Shown: positions 1-7,223 of the stretch, piece after piece | Position numbering within the stretch: the first letter of the stretch is position 1 | How the letters are laid out: each line of letters opens with the position of its first letter | Assembly: GCA_964584665.1 (NCBI GenBank) | Contig: CAZPAO010000064.1 | Coordinates: forward strand, 1 to 7,801 | DNA: 7,801 bases | Direction: 5' to 3' | DNA from: DASUBN01 sp964584665 | GTDB taxonomy: Bacteria; Pseudomonadota; Gammaproteobacteria; Natronospirales; REEB76 | Made by a program: the position numbers and the translations under genes | Notes under the pieces: model-generated | Told to the model about the DNA's origin: nothing | Database searches by the model: none | The model's input: the letters and a program-made list of their open reading frames with translations, nothing else

Positions 1-296
1 CCCTGCAGCGCGCCGTAGTGGCGCTCGTTCAGGCGCCAGTCCTTGTGCACCGGTATCCACATGAGGTCGAGGCTCTCCTGCACCACCCAGAGGGTGCGGA
101 TGGCGCGCTTCAGGACCGAGGTGTAGGCCACGTCGAAGCCGAAACCTTCCTGCTTCAGCAGGCGCCCGGCTTCCTTGGCCTCGGCGATGCCTTCCGGCGC
201 GAGATCCACATCAGTCCAACCGGTGAAGCGGTTTTCTTTGTTCCATTCGCTGAAGCCATGACGTAACAGTACGAGCCTTGGGGTGTTCTTGTTCAT
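1..296 (-). CDS. gpmA: 2,3-bisphosphoglycerate-dependent phosphoglycerate mutase, C-terminal part missing at window edge
   Basis: Interconverts 3- and 2-phosphoglycerate in glycolysis and gluconeogenesis, in the cytoplasm, through a phosphohistidine intermediate. The first 98 residues are visible. They show the RHG phosphohistidine motif (catalytic His13), the stretch NRFTGWTDVDL at about 22-32, YTSVLKRAIRTLW at 58-70, and LNERHYGALQ at 89-98 with the acid/base candidate Glu91. All match the classic dPGM family from E. coli to yeast. The residue after RHG is Phe15, where the family normally has Glu or Gln. The ATG at 294-296 begins 7 nt after the ddlA stop, with GAGAAGG just upstream at a rather tight spacing, so co-transcription and coupled translation with ddlA are likely. 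The remaining roughly 60% of the protein lies left of the window. Confidence 0.93.
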   Translation of the reverse strand, partial: MNKNTPRLVLLRHGFSEWNKENRFTGWTDVDLAPEGIAEAKEAGRLLKQEGFGFDVAYTSVLKRAIRTLWVVQESLDLMWIPVHKDWRLNERHYGALQ

Positions 297-303
297 GGCC
301 TTC

Positions 304-1404
304 TCAGTCGTCGTAGGAGGAGGAGAGGGTCTGCTCGTGCTGGAAGCGATCCATGGCGAGTTCGATCAAGCGGCTGATGAGTTGGCTGTAGCCGATGCCG
401 CTCGCTTCCCAGAGCTTGGGATACATGCTGATCTTGGTGAAGCCGGGGATGGTGTTGATCTCGTTGACGAAGAGCTTCCCGTCCGCGGTCAGGAAGAAAT
501 CCACCCGGCCCATGCCCTCGCAGTTCAGCGCCTTGAAGGTCTTGACCGCCATCTCCTGCACGCGCTTCAGGGTCGCCGCGTCGATCTTGGCGGGGATCTC
601 CAGGCGGGCGCCGTCCGCATCCAGGTACTTGGCGGCGTAGGAGTAGAACTCGTGGGTGGGGATGATCTCGCCGGCGATGGAGGCCTTCGGGTCCTCGTTG
701 CCGAGCACCGCGCACTCGATCTCCCGGCCCGGGACGTTCTCCTCGACGATGATCTTGGTGTCGTAGCGGAAAGCTTCCTGCACAGCTTTCCCGAAGCCGG
801 CCGCATCCTTGGCCTTGCTGATGCCGACCGAGGAGCCGAGGTTGGCGGGCTTCACGAACACGGGGGAACCGAGTTCCTTCGTGACCACGGCATAGTCGGG
901 CTTCTGGCCGCGGCCGAACACCAGGAACTTGGACACCGGGATGCCCGAGTCCCTGAGCAGGCGCTTCATCACGTCCTTGTCCATGCCGACCGCCGAACCC
1001 AGCACGCCCGCGCCAACGAAGGGCACGCCGGCGAGCTTCAGGAGGCCCTGCACCGCGCCGTCTTCGCCCAGGGGTCCGTGCAGGATGGGGAAGACCACGT
1101 CCACGCTGCCGTCGAGGGCGCCGGCTTCCAGCGGGGTGAGGCGGCCCGCGCTCTGGGGGATGAGGGCCACGCTGGCGCTGGCCTCTTTGTTGAGCGCGAT
1201 GAGCTTGGGGTCCGCGCTGTTGAGCAGGAACCTGGAGGGCTCGCTGGTGACCCAGCGGCCGGACTTGTCTATGCCGATGAGCACCGGCTCGTACTTGGAG
1301 CGGTCGAGGGCGTCGATGACGTTCTTGGCGGAGAGCAGGGAGATCTCGTGCTCCGCCGATTTGCCGCCGAACAGGATGCCGACCCGGATGCGTTTGTTTT
1401 CCAT
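304..1404 (-). CDS. ddlA: D-alanine--D-alanine ligase, DdlA type
   Basis: Joins two D-alanines using ATP to make the dipeptide end of the peptidoglycan stem peptide (cytoplasm). The 366-residue product is collinear with E. coli DdlA (about 364 aa). It has the N-terminal RVGILFGGKSAEHEISL (7-23), the family signature HGPLGEDGAVQG (109-120), the ATP-grasp region around FVKPANLGSSVGIS (183-196), GREIECAVLGN (226-236) and the metal-binding NEINTIPGFT (314-323). The omega-loop region FYSYAAKY (253-260) has the Tyr-rich form of D-Ala:D-Ala ligases, not the His form of the vancomycin-resistance D-Ala:D-Lac ligases. The reading frame stays open 45 codons upstream to 1539. I chose the ATG at 1402-1404 because homologues start there and because a good promoter (1444-1471) lies inside the longer frame. 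No Shine-Dalgarno is visible before this ATG; the leader is A-rich. First gene of a probable ddlA-gpmA unit. Confidence 0.95.
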   Translation of the reverse strand: MENKRIRVGILFGGKSAEHEISLLSAKNVIDALDRSKYEPVLIGIDKSGRWVTSEPSRFLLNSADPKLIALNKEASASVALIPQSAGRLTPLEAGALDGSVDVVFPILHGPLGEDGAVQGLLKLAGVPFVGAGVLGSAVGMDKDVMKRLLRDSGIPVSKFLVFGRGQKPDYAVVTKELGSPVFVKPANLGSSVGISKAKDAAGFGKAVQEAFRYDTKIIVEENVPGREIECAVLGNEDPKASIAGEIIPTHEFYSYAAKYLDADGARLEIPAKIDAATLKRVQEMAVKTFKALNCEGMGRVDFFLTADGKLFVNEINTIPGFTKISMYPKLWEASGIGYSQLISRLIELAMDRFQHEQTLSSSYDD

Positions 1405-1443
1405 CGTGCGTGTTTTTTCGTGGGGGCGAAAGCGGGGGAGGTC

Positions 1444-1471
1444 ATTATAACCGACTGATTCCCGCTGAAAA
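1444..1471 (-). promoter_or_regulatory. Probable sigma70 promoter of ddlA
   Basis: Reading the minus strand, a perfect -10 hexamer TATAAT occupies 1449-1444. It is preceded by a 16-nt spacer and a -35-like TTTTCA at 1471-1466 (4 of 6 consensus positions). Transcription would start near 1437, giving a leader of about 33 nt to the ddlA ATG. An A-tract and the tandem repeat at 1485-1517 lie directly upstream. AT-rich hexamers of this quality are rare in this GC-rich window. The start site is inferred, not observed. Confidence 0.6.
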
Positions 1472-1484
1472 ATCGCGTCCCTGG

Positions 1485-1517
1485 TTTTATTCCCCCGGGA
1501 TTTTTTTATTCCCCGGG
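1485..1517. repeat. Tandem direct repeat with GC-box cores in the divergent control region
   Basis: Two nearly identical copies lie side by side: TTTTATTCCCCCGGG at 1485-1499 and TTTTATTCCCCGGG at 1504-1517. They differ by one C and are offset by 19 bp, close to two helical turns. Each contains the palindrome CCCGGG, so the two cores could also pair with each other across a T-rich loop. They lie at about -48 to -80 relative to the inferred ddlA start and upstream of the metallophosphoesterase. A pair of regulator binding sites is possible but no regulator is identified. Confidence 0.5.
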
Positions 1518-1552
1518 CGGGAAGCCGGAATAGCGCCACGGGGCGGCAGGTA

Positions 1553-1589
1553 CTGGATGGAAACCCTTACTCAAGGGCCTTCTATCCAG
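1553..1589 (+). promoter_or_regulatory. Long hairpin in the leader of the metallophosphoesterase gene
   Basis: Fold read directly from the sequence: 1553-1562 (CTGGATGGAA) pairs with 1580-1589 (TTCTATCCAG), 10 pairs including one G.U. After a small internal loop (A1563 against C1578-C1579), 1564-1568 (CCCTT) pairs with 1573-1577 (AAGGG) around the loop ACTC. The 3' foot ends at 1589, inside the Shine-Dalgarno AGGAGA (1588-1593) and 8 nt before the ATG at 1598. No U-run follows on either strand, so it is not a standard intrinsic terminator. It could act as a translational control element, an mRNA stabiliser, or a DNA dyad operator. Confidence 0.55.
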
Positions 1590-1597
1590 GAGATCAC

Positions 1598-2545
1598 ATG
1601 CGCAAGACTGACAGGGGTGGTGACAAACTGAAGGACAGCGAGCGCAGGAAGCTCCTGACCTGCATGGCCTGGGCCGGCGGTGGCCTGCTCTGGACCATGA
1701 AGAGCGGTGTGCTGAGCGCCAAGACCCTTGACGGGGTGGCGGGCGCGGCGGACGCGGACTTCAGTTTCATACAGATCAGCGACACTCACGTGGGCTTCCA
1801 TCAGGCCGCCAACCCGGACGTGCTGGCGACCTTGCAGAACGCCATCGGCCACGTGAACGGCCTCGGCCGCGCGCCGTCCTTCGTGCTGCACACGGGCGAC
1901 GTGTCGCACCTTTCCAAGCCGGATCAATTCGATACAGCTCAGCAATATTTCAAGGGCATCAAGGCCGACAACTGGTTCTACACCCCCGGCGAGCACGACG
2001 TGATCGGCGACGGCGGCGCGGAGTTCTTCAAGCGCTTCGGCGGCGGCGTGAACGGCAAGGGTTACTACAGCTTCGACTACCGGGGCATGCACTGCCTCTG
2101 CCTCGTGAACGTGCTGGACTTCCAGAACGGCAGCCTGGTTACGCTGGGCGACGAGCAGCTGGAATGGGTGGAGAAGGACCTGAAGCACGTCTCCTCCAGC
2201 ACGCCGATCCTGGTCTTCGCGCACATCCCGCTGTGGACGGTGTACGAACCTTGGGGCTGGGGCACGGCGGATGCGCCGCGGCTCTATACCTACCTGCGCC
2301 GTTTCGGCTCGGTGACGGTGCTGAACGGCCACATCCACCAGATCCAGCAGAAGATCGAAGGCAACATGACCTTCTACACCGCGCGCGGCACCGCCTATCC
2401 GCAGCCGCAGCCGGGCGCGGCGCCCAGCCCCGGGCCGCTGACGGTCCCGGCGGGGCAGCTGGGCAGCTATCTCGGCATACGCGAGGTGCATCACGTGGAC
2501 ATCAAGGGCCCGCTGGCAGTCACCGACACCAGCCTCGCCATCTGA
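1598..2545 (+). CDS. Tat-exported calcineurin-like metallophosphoesterase
   Basis: A predicted dinuclear-metal phosphoesterase, 315 residues, substrate unknown. A twin-arginine type leader is visible: ERRKLL at 15-20, then a hydrophobic, Gly/Ala-rich segment to about residue 41, suggesting folded export to the periplasm. The metallophosphoesterase motifs follow in order: DTH (Asp62, His64), GDV (Asp101), GEHD (131-134), AHIP (His209) and GHIH (His245, His247). The third motif is normally GNHD, where Asn binds the bridging metals; here Glu132 replaces it. From memory, a subgroup of exported bacterial phosphoesterases shares GEHD and the LWTVYEPWGWGT segment (212-223), so this is probably a family trait and not a defect. 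Shine-Dalgarno AGGAGA at 1588-1593. The gene leads a cluster with two cupredoxins, starting 26 bp after its stop. The long open frame on the opposite strand is a high-GC shadow. Confidence 0.88.
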   Translation: MRKTDRGGDKLKDSERRKLLTCMAWAGGGLLWTMKSGVLSAKTLDGVAGAADADFSFIQISDTHVGFHQAANPDVLATLQNAIGHVNGLGRAPSFVLHTGDVSHLSKPDQFDTAQQYFKGIKADNWFYTPGEHDVIGDGGAEFFKRFGGGVNGKGYYSFDYRGMHCLCLVNVLDFQNGSLVTLGDEQLEWVEKDLKHVSSSTPILVFAHIPLWTVYEPWGWGTADAPRLYTYLRRFGSVTVLNGHIHQIQQKIEGNMTFYTARGTAYPQPQPGAAPSPGPLTVPAGQLGSYLGIREVHHVDIKGPLAVTDTSLAI

Positions 2546-2571
2546 CCAACCAAATCTAGAGAGAATCAGAC

Positions 2572-2913
2572 ATGAAAAGTCTTTTCGGGATAGTGATAGC
2601 CGCCGTGGCCGTGACCAGCATGACCAGCATGGCGCGGGCGGACAGCGCACCTGCCGTGGTGCAGGTGAACATCTTCAACTACAAGTTCGATCCGGAGACC
2701 CTGACCGTGCCGGTGGGCACCACGGTGACCTGGACCAACAAGGATGAGATCCCTCACACGGTGGCGAGCACGGACAAGAGCTTCAAGGACTCACCAGGCC
2801 TGGATACGGGTGACAGCTATTCATACAAGTTCACCCAGGCCGGCACCTACAGCTACTACTGCACCCTGCACCCCTTCATGAAGGGCAAGGTGGTGGTGAC
2901 CGCTGCGCCGTAA
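2572..2913 (+). CDS. Periplasmic cupredoxin, amicyanin-like (first copy)
   Basis: A small type I blue-copper protein of 113 residues, probably an electron carrier or copper-binding protein in the periplasm. A Sec signal peptide covers residues 1-23 with likely cleavage after ARA. The mature domain has the single plastocyanin/azurin fold, with the copper ligands His62 (in IPHTV), Cys97, His100 and Met103. The ligand loop is CTLHPFM, the short Cys-x2-His-x2-Met spacing typical of amicyanin and pseudoazurin (CTPHPFM), with Leu in place of the first Pro. AGAGAGAA at 2558-2565 serves as ribosome binding site. It lies 26 bp behind the metallophosphoesterase and 56 bp before a second cupredoxin, so an operon is likely. 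No amine dehydrogenase, the classic amicyanin partner, is in the window, so the electron partner is unknown. Confidence 0.9.
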   Translation: MKSLFGIVIAAVAVTSMTSMARADSAPAVVQVNIFNYKFDPETLTVPVGTTVTWTNKDEIPHTVASTDKSFKDSPGLDTGDSYSYKFTQAGTYSYYCTLHPFMKGKVVVTAAP

Positions 2914-2969
2914 CCAAAACTTCACGTTCAGGGTATAGGCTGGCGCGAGGGATCATCGGGAGTTTTGAC

Positions 2970-3320
2970 ATGCGACGTCTCTTGAGCATCTTCTTGTTGG
3001 CGGCCCTGGCCGCCACCCTGCCCCTGGGCAGGGGCCATGCCGAACCCGCCGCTGCGACGGCGCAGGTGAGCATCATCAACATGGCGTTCTCGCCGTCCAC
3101 CCTGACAGTGGCGGCGGGCACCACCGTCACCTGGGTGAACCGGGATGGGGATGCCCACTCGGTGGAGAGCCGCGACAAGGGCTTCACTTCGTCCCCGCTG
3201 CTGAACACCGGGGACAAGTACTCCTACACCTTCACCACGCCCGGCACCTATGCGTACTACTGCGGTGTGCACGCGGCCATGACCGGGAAGATCGTGGTGA
3301 CCGAGACGAAGAAAGACTAG
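2970..3320 (+). CDS. Periplasmic cupredoxin, amicyanin-like (second copy)
   Basis: A second blue-copper protein of 116 residues, a tandem paralogue of the preceding gene. By hand alignment about 48 of 81 mature residues match without gaps. Signal peptide 1-24 with likely cleavage after GHA. Copper ligands are His63 (in DAHSV), Cys98, His101 and Met104. The ligand loop CGVHAAM keeps the spacing but lacks both prolines of the amicyanin loop. The tail is charged (ETKKD). CGGGAG at 2957-2962 is the likely ribosome binding site. The 56-bp gap before it holds no clear promoter or terminator. Its TAG stop overlaps the stop of the convergent gene in a shared CTAG. The two copies probably differ in redox potential or partner; this is inference. 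Confidence 0.9.
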   Translation: MRRLLSIFLLAALAATLPLGRGHAEPAAATAQVSIINMAFSPSTLTVAAGTTVTWVNRDGDAHSVESRDKGFTSSPLLNTGDKYSYTFTTPGTYAYYCGVHAAMTGKIVVTETKKD

Positions 3321-3847
3321 GGTTGCTTGGTACCGGTGCCACTCAGCACCGTCTTCCACTGCTTCTGATCGGGCGAGACTTCGATCTTCACCGTCACTTG
3401 CGTGGGTGAGGCGTAGACGTAGCTGATGCGGTCGTAGCTCTTCTTGCCCTGGTCATCGTCCTCGCCGAGTTCGGTCCAGGTGTTGCCCTGGATGATCATC
3501 TTGGAGGAGAAGGGTTTCTCGCCGCTGTCGCCCACGGCGAAGAACTCGTAGTGCCAGTAGGCCTGGTCCTTGGCGTTCCAGGTGTCCACCACTTCGGACT
3601 GGACCTTCTCGCCGGACCAGTCGTTGTCGAAGCTGCAATTCAAGAACAACTTGTCAGAGGACCAGGAACAATGCTCGTCCCAGGTGAAGCTGCCGGTCTT
3701 GCCGGTGGCGCTGTCGGTGGTGGTGCCGTGGTAGACCCAGTGGCCGGACTGGACGTCGAGGGCCTTGAGCTGTGGTGCCACTGCCGGGAAGTCGGCAGCG
3801 AGAGCGGGGGTCAGAGCGAAGGCGGCGGCGATCAGGACGAGACGCAT
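3317..3847 (-). CDS. Small secreted protein of unknown function, DUF1579/lipocalin-like
   Basis: A 176-residue protein with a clear Sec signal peptide (1-17 or so, hydrophobic core LVLIAAAFALTPALA, cleavage before AD). The rest alternates short hydrophobic and polar strands, rich in Trp, Tyr, Ser and Thr, with repeated G-x-W and Y-x-Y patterns. This suggests a beta-barrel similar to the DUF1579/lipocalin-like families; that match is by general pattern only. Two cysteines (60 and 71) could form a disulfide after export. An acidic patch ELGEDDD lies at 126-132. Strong Shine-Dalgarno AGGAGG (3858-3853), set inside the 11-bp dyad AGGAGGCTCCT. It begins 13 nt after the liuE stop on the same strand, so it is probably the last gene of the liu operon. 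No enzymatic motif is recognised. Confidence 0.8.
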   Translation of the reverse strand: MRLVLIAAAFALTPALAADFPAVAPQLKALDVQSGHWVYHGTTTDSATGKTGSFTWDEHCSWSSDKLFLNCSFDNDWSGEKVQSEVVDTWNAKDQAYWHYEFFAVGDSGEKPFSSKMIIQGNTWTELGEDDDQGKKSYDRISYVYASPTQVTVKIEVSPDQKQWKTVLSGTGTKQP

Positions 3848-3860
3848 AGGAGCCTCCTGC

Positions 3861-4775
3861 TTAAGGTGCGCGACGTGAATCTTCGGGTATCCGTCCGAGT
3901 CTGCTCTCGGGCTGGCGCTGCAGCAGGCCGCTGATGAAAGCGCCGGCGGCCAGGAGCTTGCTCATGTCCACGCCGGTCTCGATGCCCATGCCCGTGAGCA
4001 TGAACAGCACGTCTTCCGTGGCCACGTTGCCGGTGGCGCCCTTCGCATAGGGGCAGCCTCCCAAGCCCGAGGTGGAGCAATCCACCACCGCCACGCCGAG
4101 TTCAAGGCAGGCATGGATGTTGGCGAGCGCCTGGCCATAGGTGTCGTGGAAATGCACCGCTAATCTATCCATGGGCACTTCCGCCGCGGCGGCAGAGAGC
4201 ATGGCCTGGGCCTTCACCGGCGTGCCGACGCCGATGGTGTCGCCAAGCGATATCTCGTAGCAGCCGATGGCCACCAGTTCCTTCGCCACCCGCGCCACCG
4301 CTTCCGGCCGGATGGCGCCCTCGTAGGGGCAGCCGATGACCGTGGAGACGTAGCCCCGCACCTTCACGTTCGCCTTCGCCGCCATGGCCATGACGGGCTT
4401 GAAGCGCTCGATGGATTCGGCGATGGAAGCGTTGATGTTCTTCTGGTTGAAGCTCTCGGAAGCCGCGGTGAACACCGCGATCTCCCGCACGCCCGCGGCC
4501 AGTGCCCGCTCCATGCCTTTCTCGTTGGGCACCAGCACCGGATAAGAGACCCCGGTTCTCTTCTGGATGCCCTTATAGACCTCTTCCGCGTCCGCGAGCT
4601 GGGGCACCCACTTGGGGCTCACGAAGCTCGTGGCTTCGATGGTCTTCAATCCGGTATCAGATAACAGGTCGATGAACCGGATCTTGTCCGCGGCGGGGAT
4701 CACGCCCTTCTCGTTCTGCAGGCCGTCACGGGGGCCCACTTCGACGATCTTCACGGATTTCGGTAGCGAGGCCAT
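3861..4775 (-). CDS. liuE: Hydroxymethylglutaryl-CoA lyase
   Basis: Cleaves HMG-CoA to acetyl-CoA and acetoacetate, the last step of leucine degradation. The 304-residue TIM-barrel protein shows VEVGPRDGLQNEKG (11-24, with catalytic Arg16 and metal-binding Asp17), ATSFVSPKWVPQLADA (48-63), the metal ligands in HFHDTYGQALAN (His208, His210) and the family signature GLGGCPYAKGATGNVATED (237-255). That signature carries the active-site Cys241 and metal-ligand Asn250. Length is normal for bacterial enzymes (about 300). The start ATG at 4773-4775 follows the liuD stop by a single nucleotide (TGA-G-ATG), so translation is almost certainly coupled. The last residues (PEDSRRAP) differ from the usual tail but lie beyond the barrel. 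Also called mvaB or yngG in other bacteria; the liu name is chosen from context. Confidence 0.95.
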   Translation of the reverse strand: MASLPKSVKIVEVGPRDGLQNEKGVIPAADKIRFIDLLSDTGLKTIEATSFVSPKWVPQLADAEEVYKGIQKRTGVSYPVLVPNEKGMERALAAGVREIAVFTAASESFNQKNINASIAESIERFKPVMAMAAKANVKVRGYVSTVIGCPYEGAIRPEAVARVAKELVAIGCYEISLGDTIGVGTPVKAQAMLSAAAAEVPMDRLAVHFHDTYGQALANIHACLELGVAVVDCSTSGLGGCPYAKGATGNVATEDVLFMLTGMGIETGVDMSKLLAAGAFISGLLQRQPESRLGRIPEDSRRAP

Positions 4776-4776
4776 C

Positions 4777-6681
<1,905 letters not shown>

Positions 6682-6712
6682 CTATAGTCCCATCGTTCCT
6701 AAGTCATTAACT

Positions 6713-6842
6713 GCTTAAAGCGTCGCGAGTGAAGGCGGGGCTAGGCGCGCGAGGCGAGCAGGAGGGAGCGTACCCTTATTGTACGTGACCGACCGCGAGT
6801 CCGAAGCGCAACAACGCCCCGCCAAACGCAGCAGCTTTAAGC
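6713..6842. repeat. Nested inverted repeat of about 130 bp between the VOC gene and liuD
   Basis: Three pairs of inverted arms are nested in register. GCTTAAAGC (6713-6721) mirrors GCTTTAAGC (6834-6842). GGCGGGGC (6734-6741) mirrors GCCCCGCC (6816-6823). CGTAC (6769-6773) mirrors GTACG (6781-6785), around the centre CCTTATT. Spacing between arms is similar on the two sides (12 against 10 nt, then 27 against 30 nt), which argues for one large degenerate palindrome and against chance pairs. The right outer arm contains the TAA stop of the VOC gene. It could be a small palindromic element, an mRNA-processing or stabilising structure between liuC-VOC and liuD, or an operator region. No T-run supports a terminator. 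Confidence 0.5.
6778..6805 (-). promoter_or_regulatory. Weak candidate internal promoter for liuD-liuE
   Basis: On the minus strand TACAAT (6783-6778, 5 of 6 to the -10 consensus) is preceded by a 16-nt spacer and TTCGGA (6805-6800, 3 of 6 to the -35 consensus). It would give a leader of roughly 90 nt before liuD. It sits at the centre of the nested inverted repeat. The weak -35 means an activator would be needed or that the match is chance. Confidence 0.25.
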
Positions 6843-7223
6843 CGGTTTGTGGCAGACGACTTCCACGTTATGCCCATCCGGGTCCAGCACGAAGGCGCCG
6901 TAGTAGTTCTCGTGATAGTGAGGCCGCAGGCCCGGCGCACCGTTGTCCTTGCCGCCAGCCTGTAGGGCCGCCTTGTAGAAATCGTCCACGGTCTTGCGGT
7001 CCTGGGTGACGAAGGCCACGTGTAGGCTGCCCATCAGGGGTTGGCCGTTGCCGATCCAGAAGAAGGGCTTGTGGTCCTTGCCGAAGCCGTAGCCAGCATA
7101 GCCGCCGGTCTGTTCCCTCGTCACTTCCATCACCACGCCGATGCCGAGGGGGGCCAATGCCTTCCGGTAGAAAGCATGGCTGCGATCCAAGTCCGAGACA
7201 CCGAGGCCGACATGGTCGAGCAT
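6837..7223 (-). CDS. VOC-fold protein (glyoxalase/bleomycin resistance/dioxygenase superfamily)
   Basis: A 128-residue single-domain protein of the vicinal-oxygen-chelate fold, containing two beta-alpha-beta-beta-beta modules. Visible features are LDHVGLGVSDLDRSHAFY at the N-terminus (possible metal ligand His4), SLHVAF with His68, and the closing DPDGHNVEVVCHKP with Glu121. The metal site therefore looks intact. The substrate cannot be read from sequence: lyases, dioxygenases, epimerases and binding proteins share the fold. I chose the ATG at 7221-7223, as homologues commonly begin M-[LI]-DH and GGAG lies 6 nt upstream. An ATG one codon earlier (7226) and a TTG at 7235 are alternatives. It overlaps the liuC stop (ATGATG with TGA inside), implying coupled translation. 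It sits between liuC and liuD, so a role linked to branched-chain acyl-CoA metabolism is plausible but unproven. Confidence 0.87.
   Translation of the reverse strand: MLDHVGLGVSDLDRSHAFYRKALAPLGIGVVMEVTREQTGGYAGYGFGKDHKPFFWIGNGQPLMGSLHVAFVTQDRKTVDDFYKAALQAGGKDNGAPGLRPHYHENYYGAFVLDPDGHNVEVVCHKPA

Noticed and set aside
304..1404. Vancomycin-resistance type D-Ala:D-Lac ligase
   Set aside because: The omega-loop region is FYSYAAKY, the Tyr form of normal Ddl enzymes, and no vanH, vanX or two-component genes are nearby.
283..1458. 391-codon open frame on the plus strand opposite ddlA
   Set aside because: It is antisense to a well-supported gene. The composition (rich in Ala, Gly, Glu, Val, His, Asp) is typical of high-GC shadow frames and no domain is seen.
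1504..1552. Plus-strand promoter for the metallophosphoesterase
   Set aside because: No pair of -35 and -10 hexamers with proper spacing convinced me. The T-rich stretches belong to the tandem repeat, so I left the promoter uncalled.
1553..1589. Hairpin as a rho-independent terminator
   Set aside because: No T-run follows the stem on either strand, and it lies in a gene leader instead of after a gene.
1571..2650. 359-codon minus-strand open frame opposite the metallophosphoesterase
   Set aside because: The plus-strand frame has all the phosphoesterase motifs; the opposite frame has none and would overlap the cupredoxin start.
2914..2969. Promoter or terminator between the two cupredoxins
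   Set aside because: TTCACG and TATAGG are present but only about 9 bp apart, and no stem followed by a T-run is seen.
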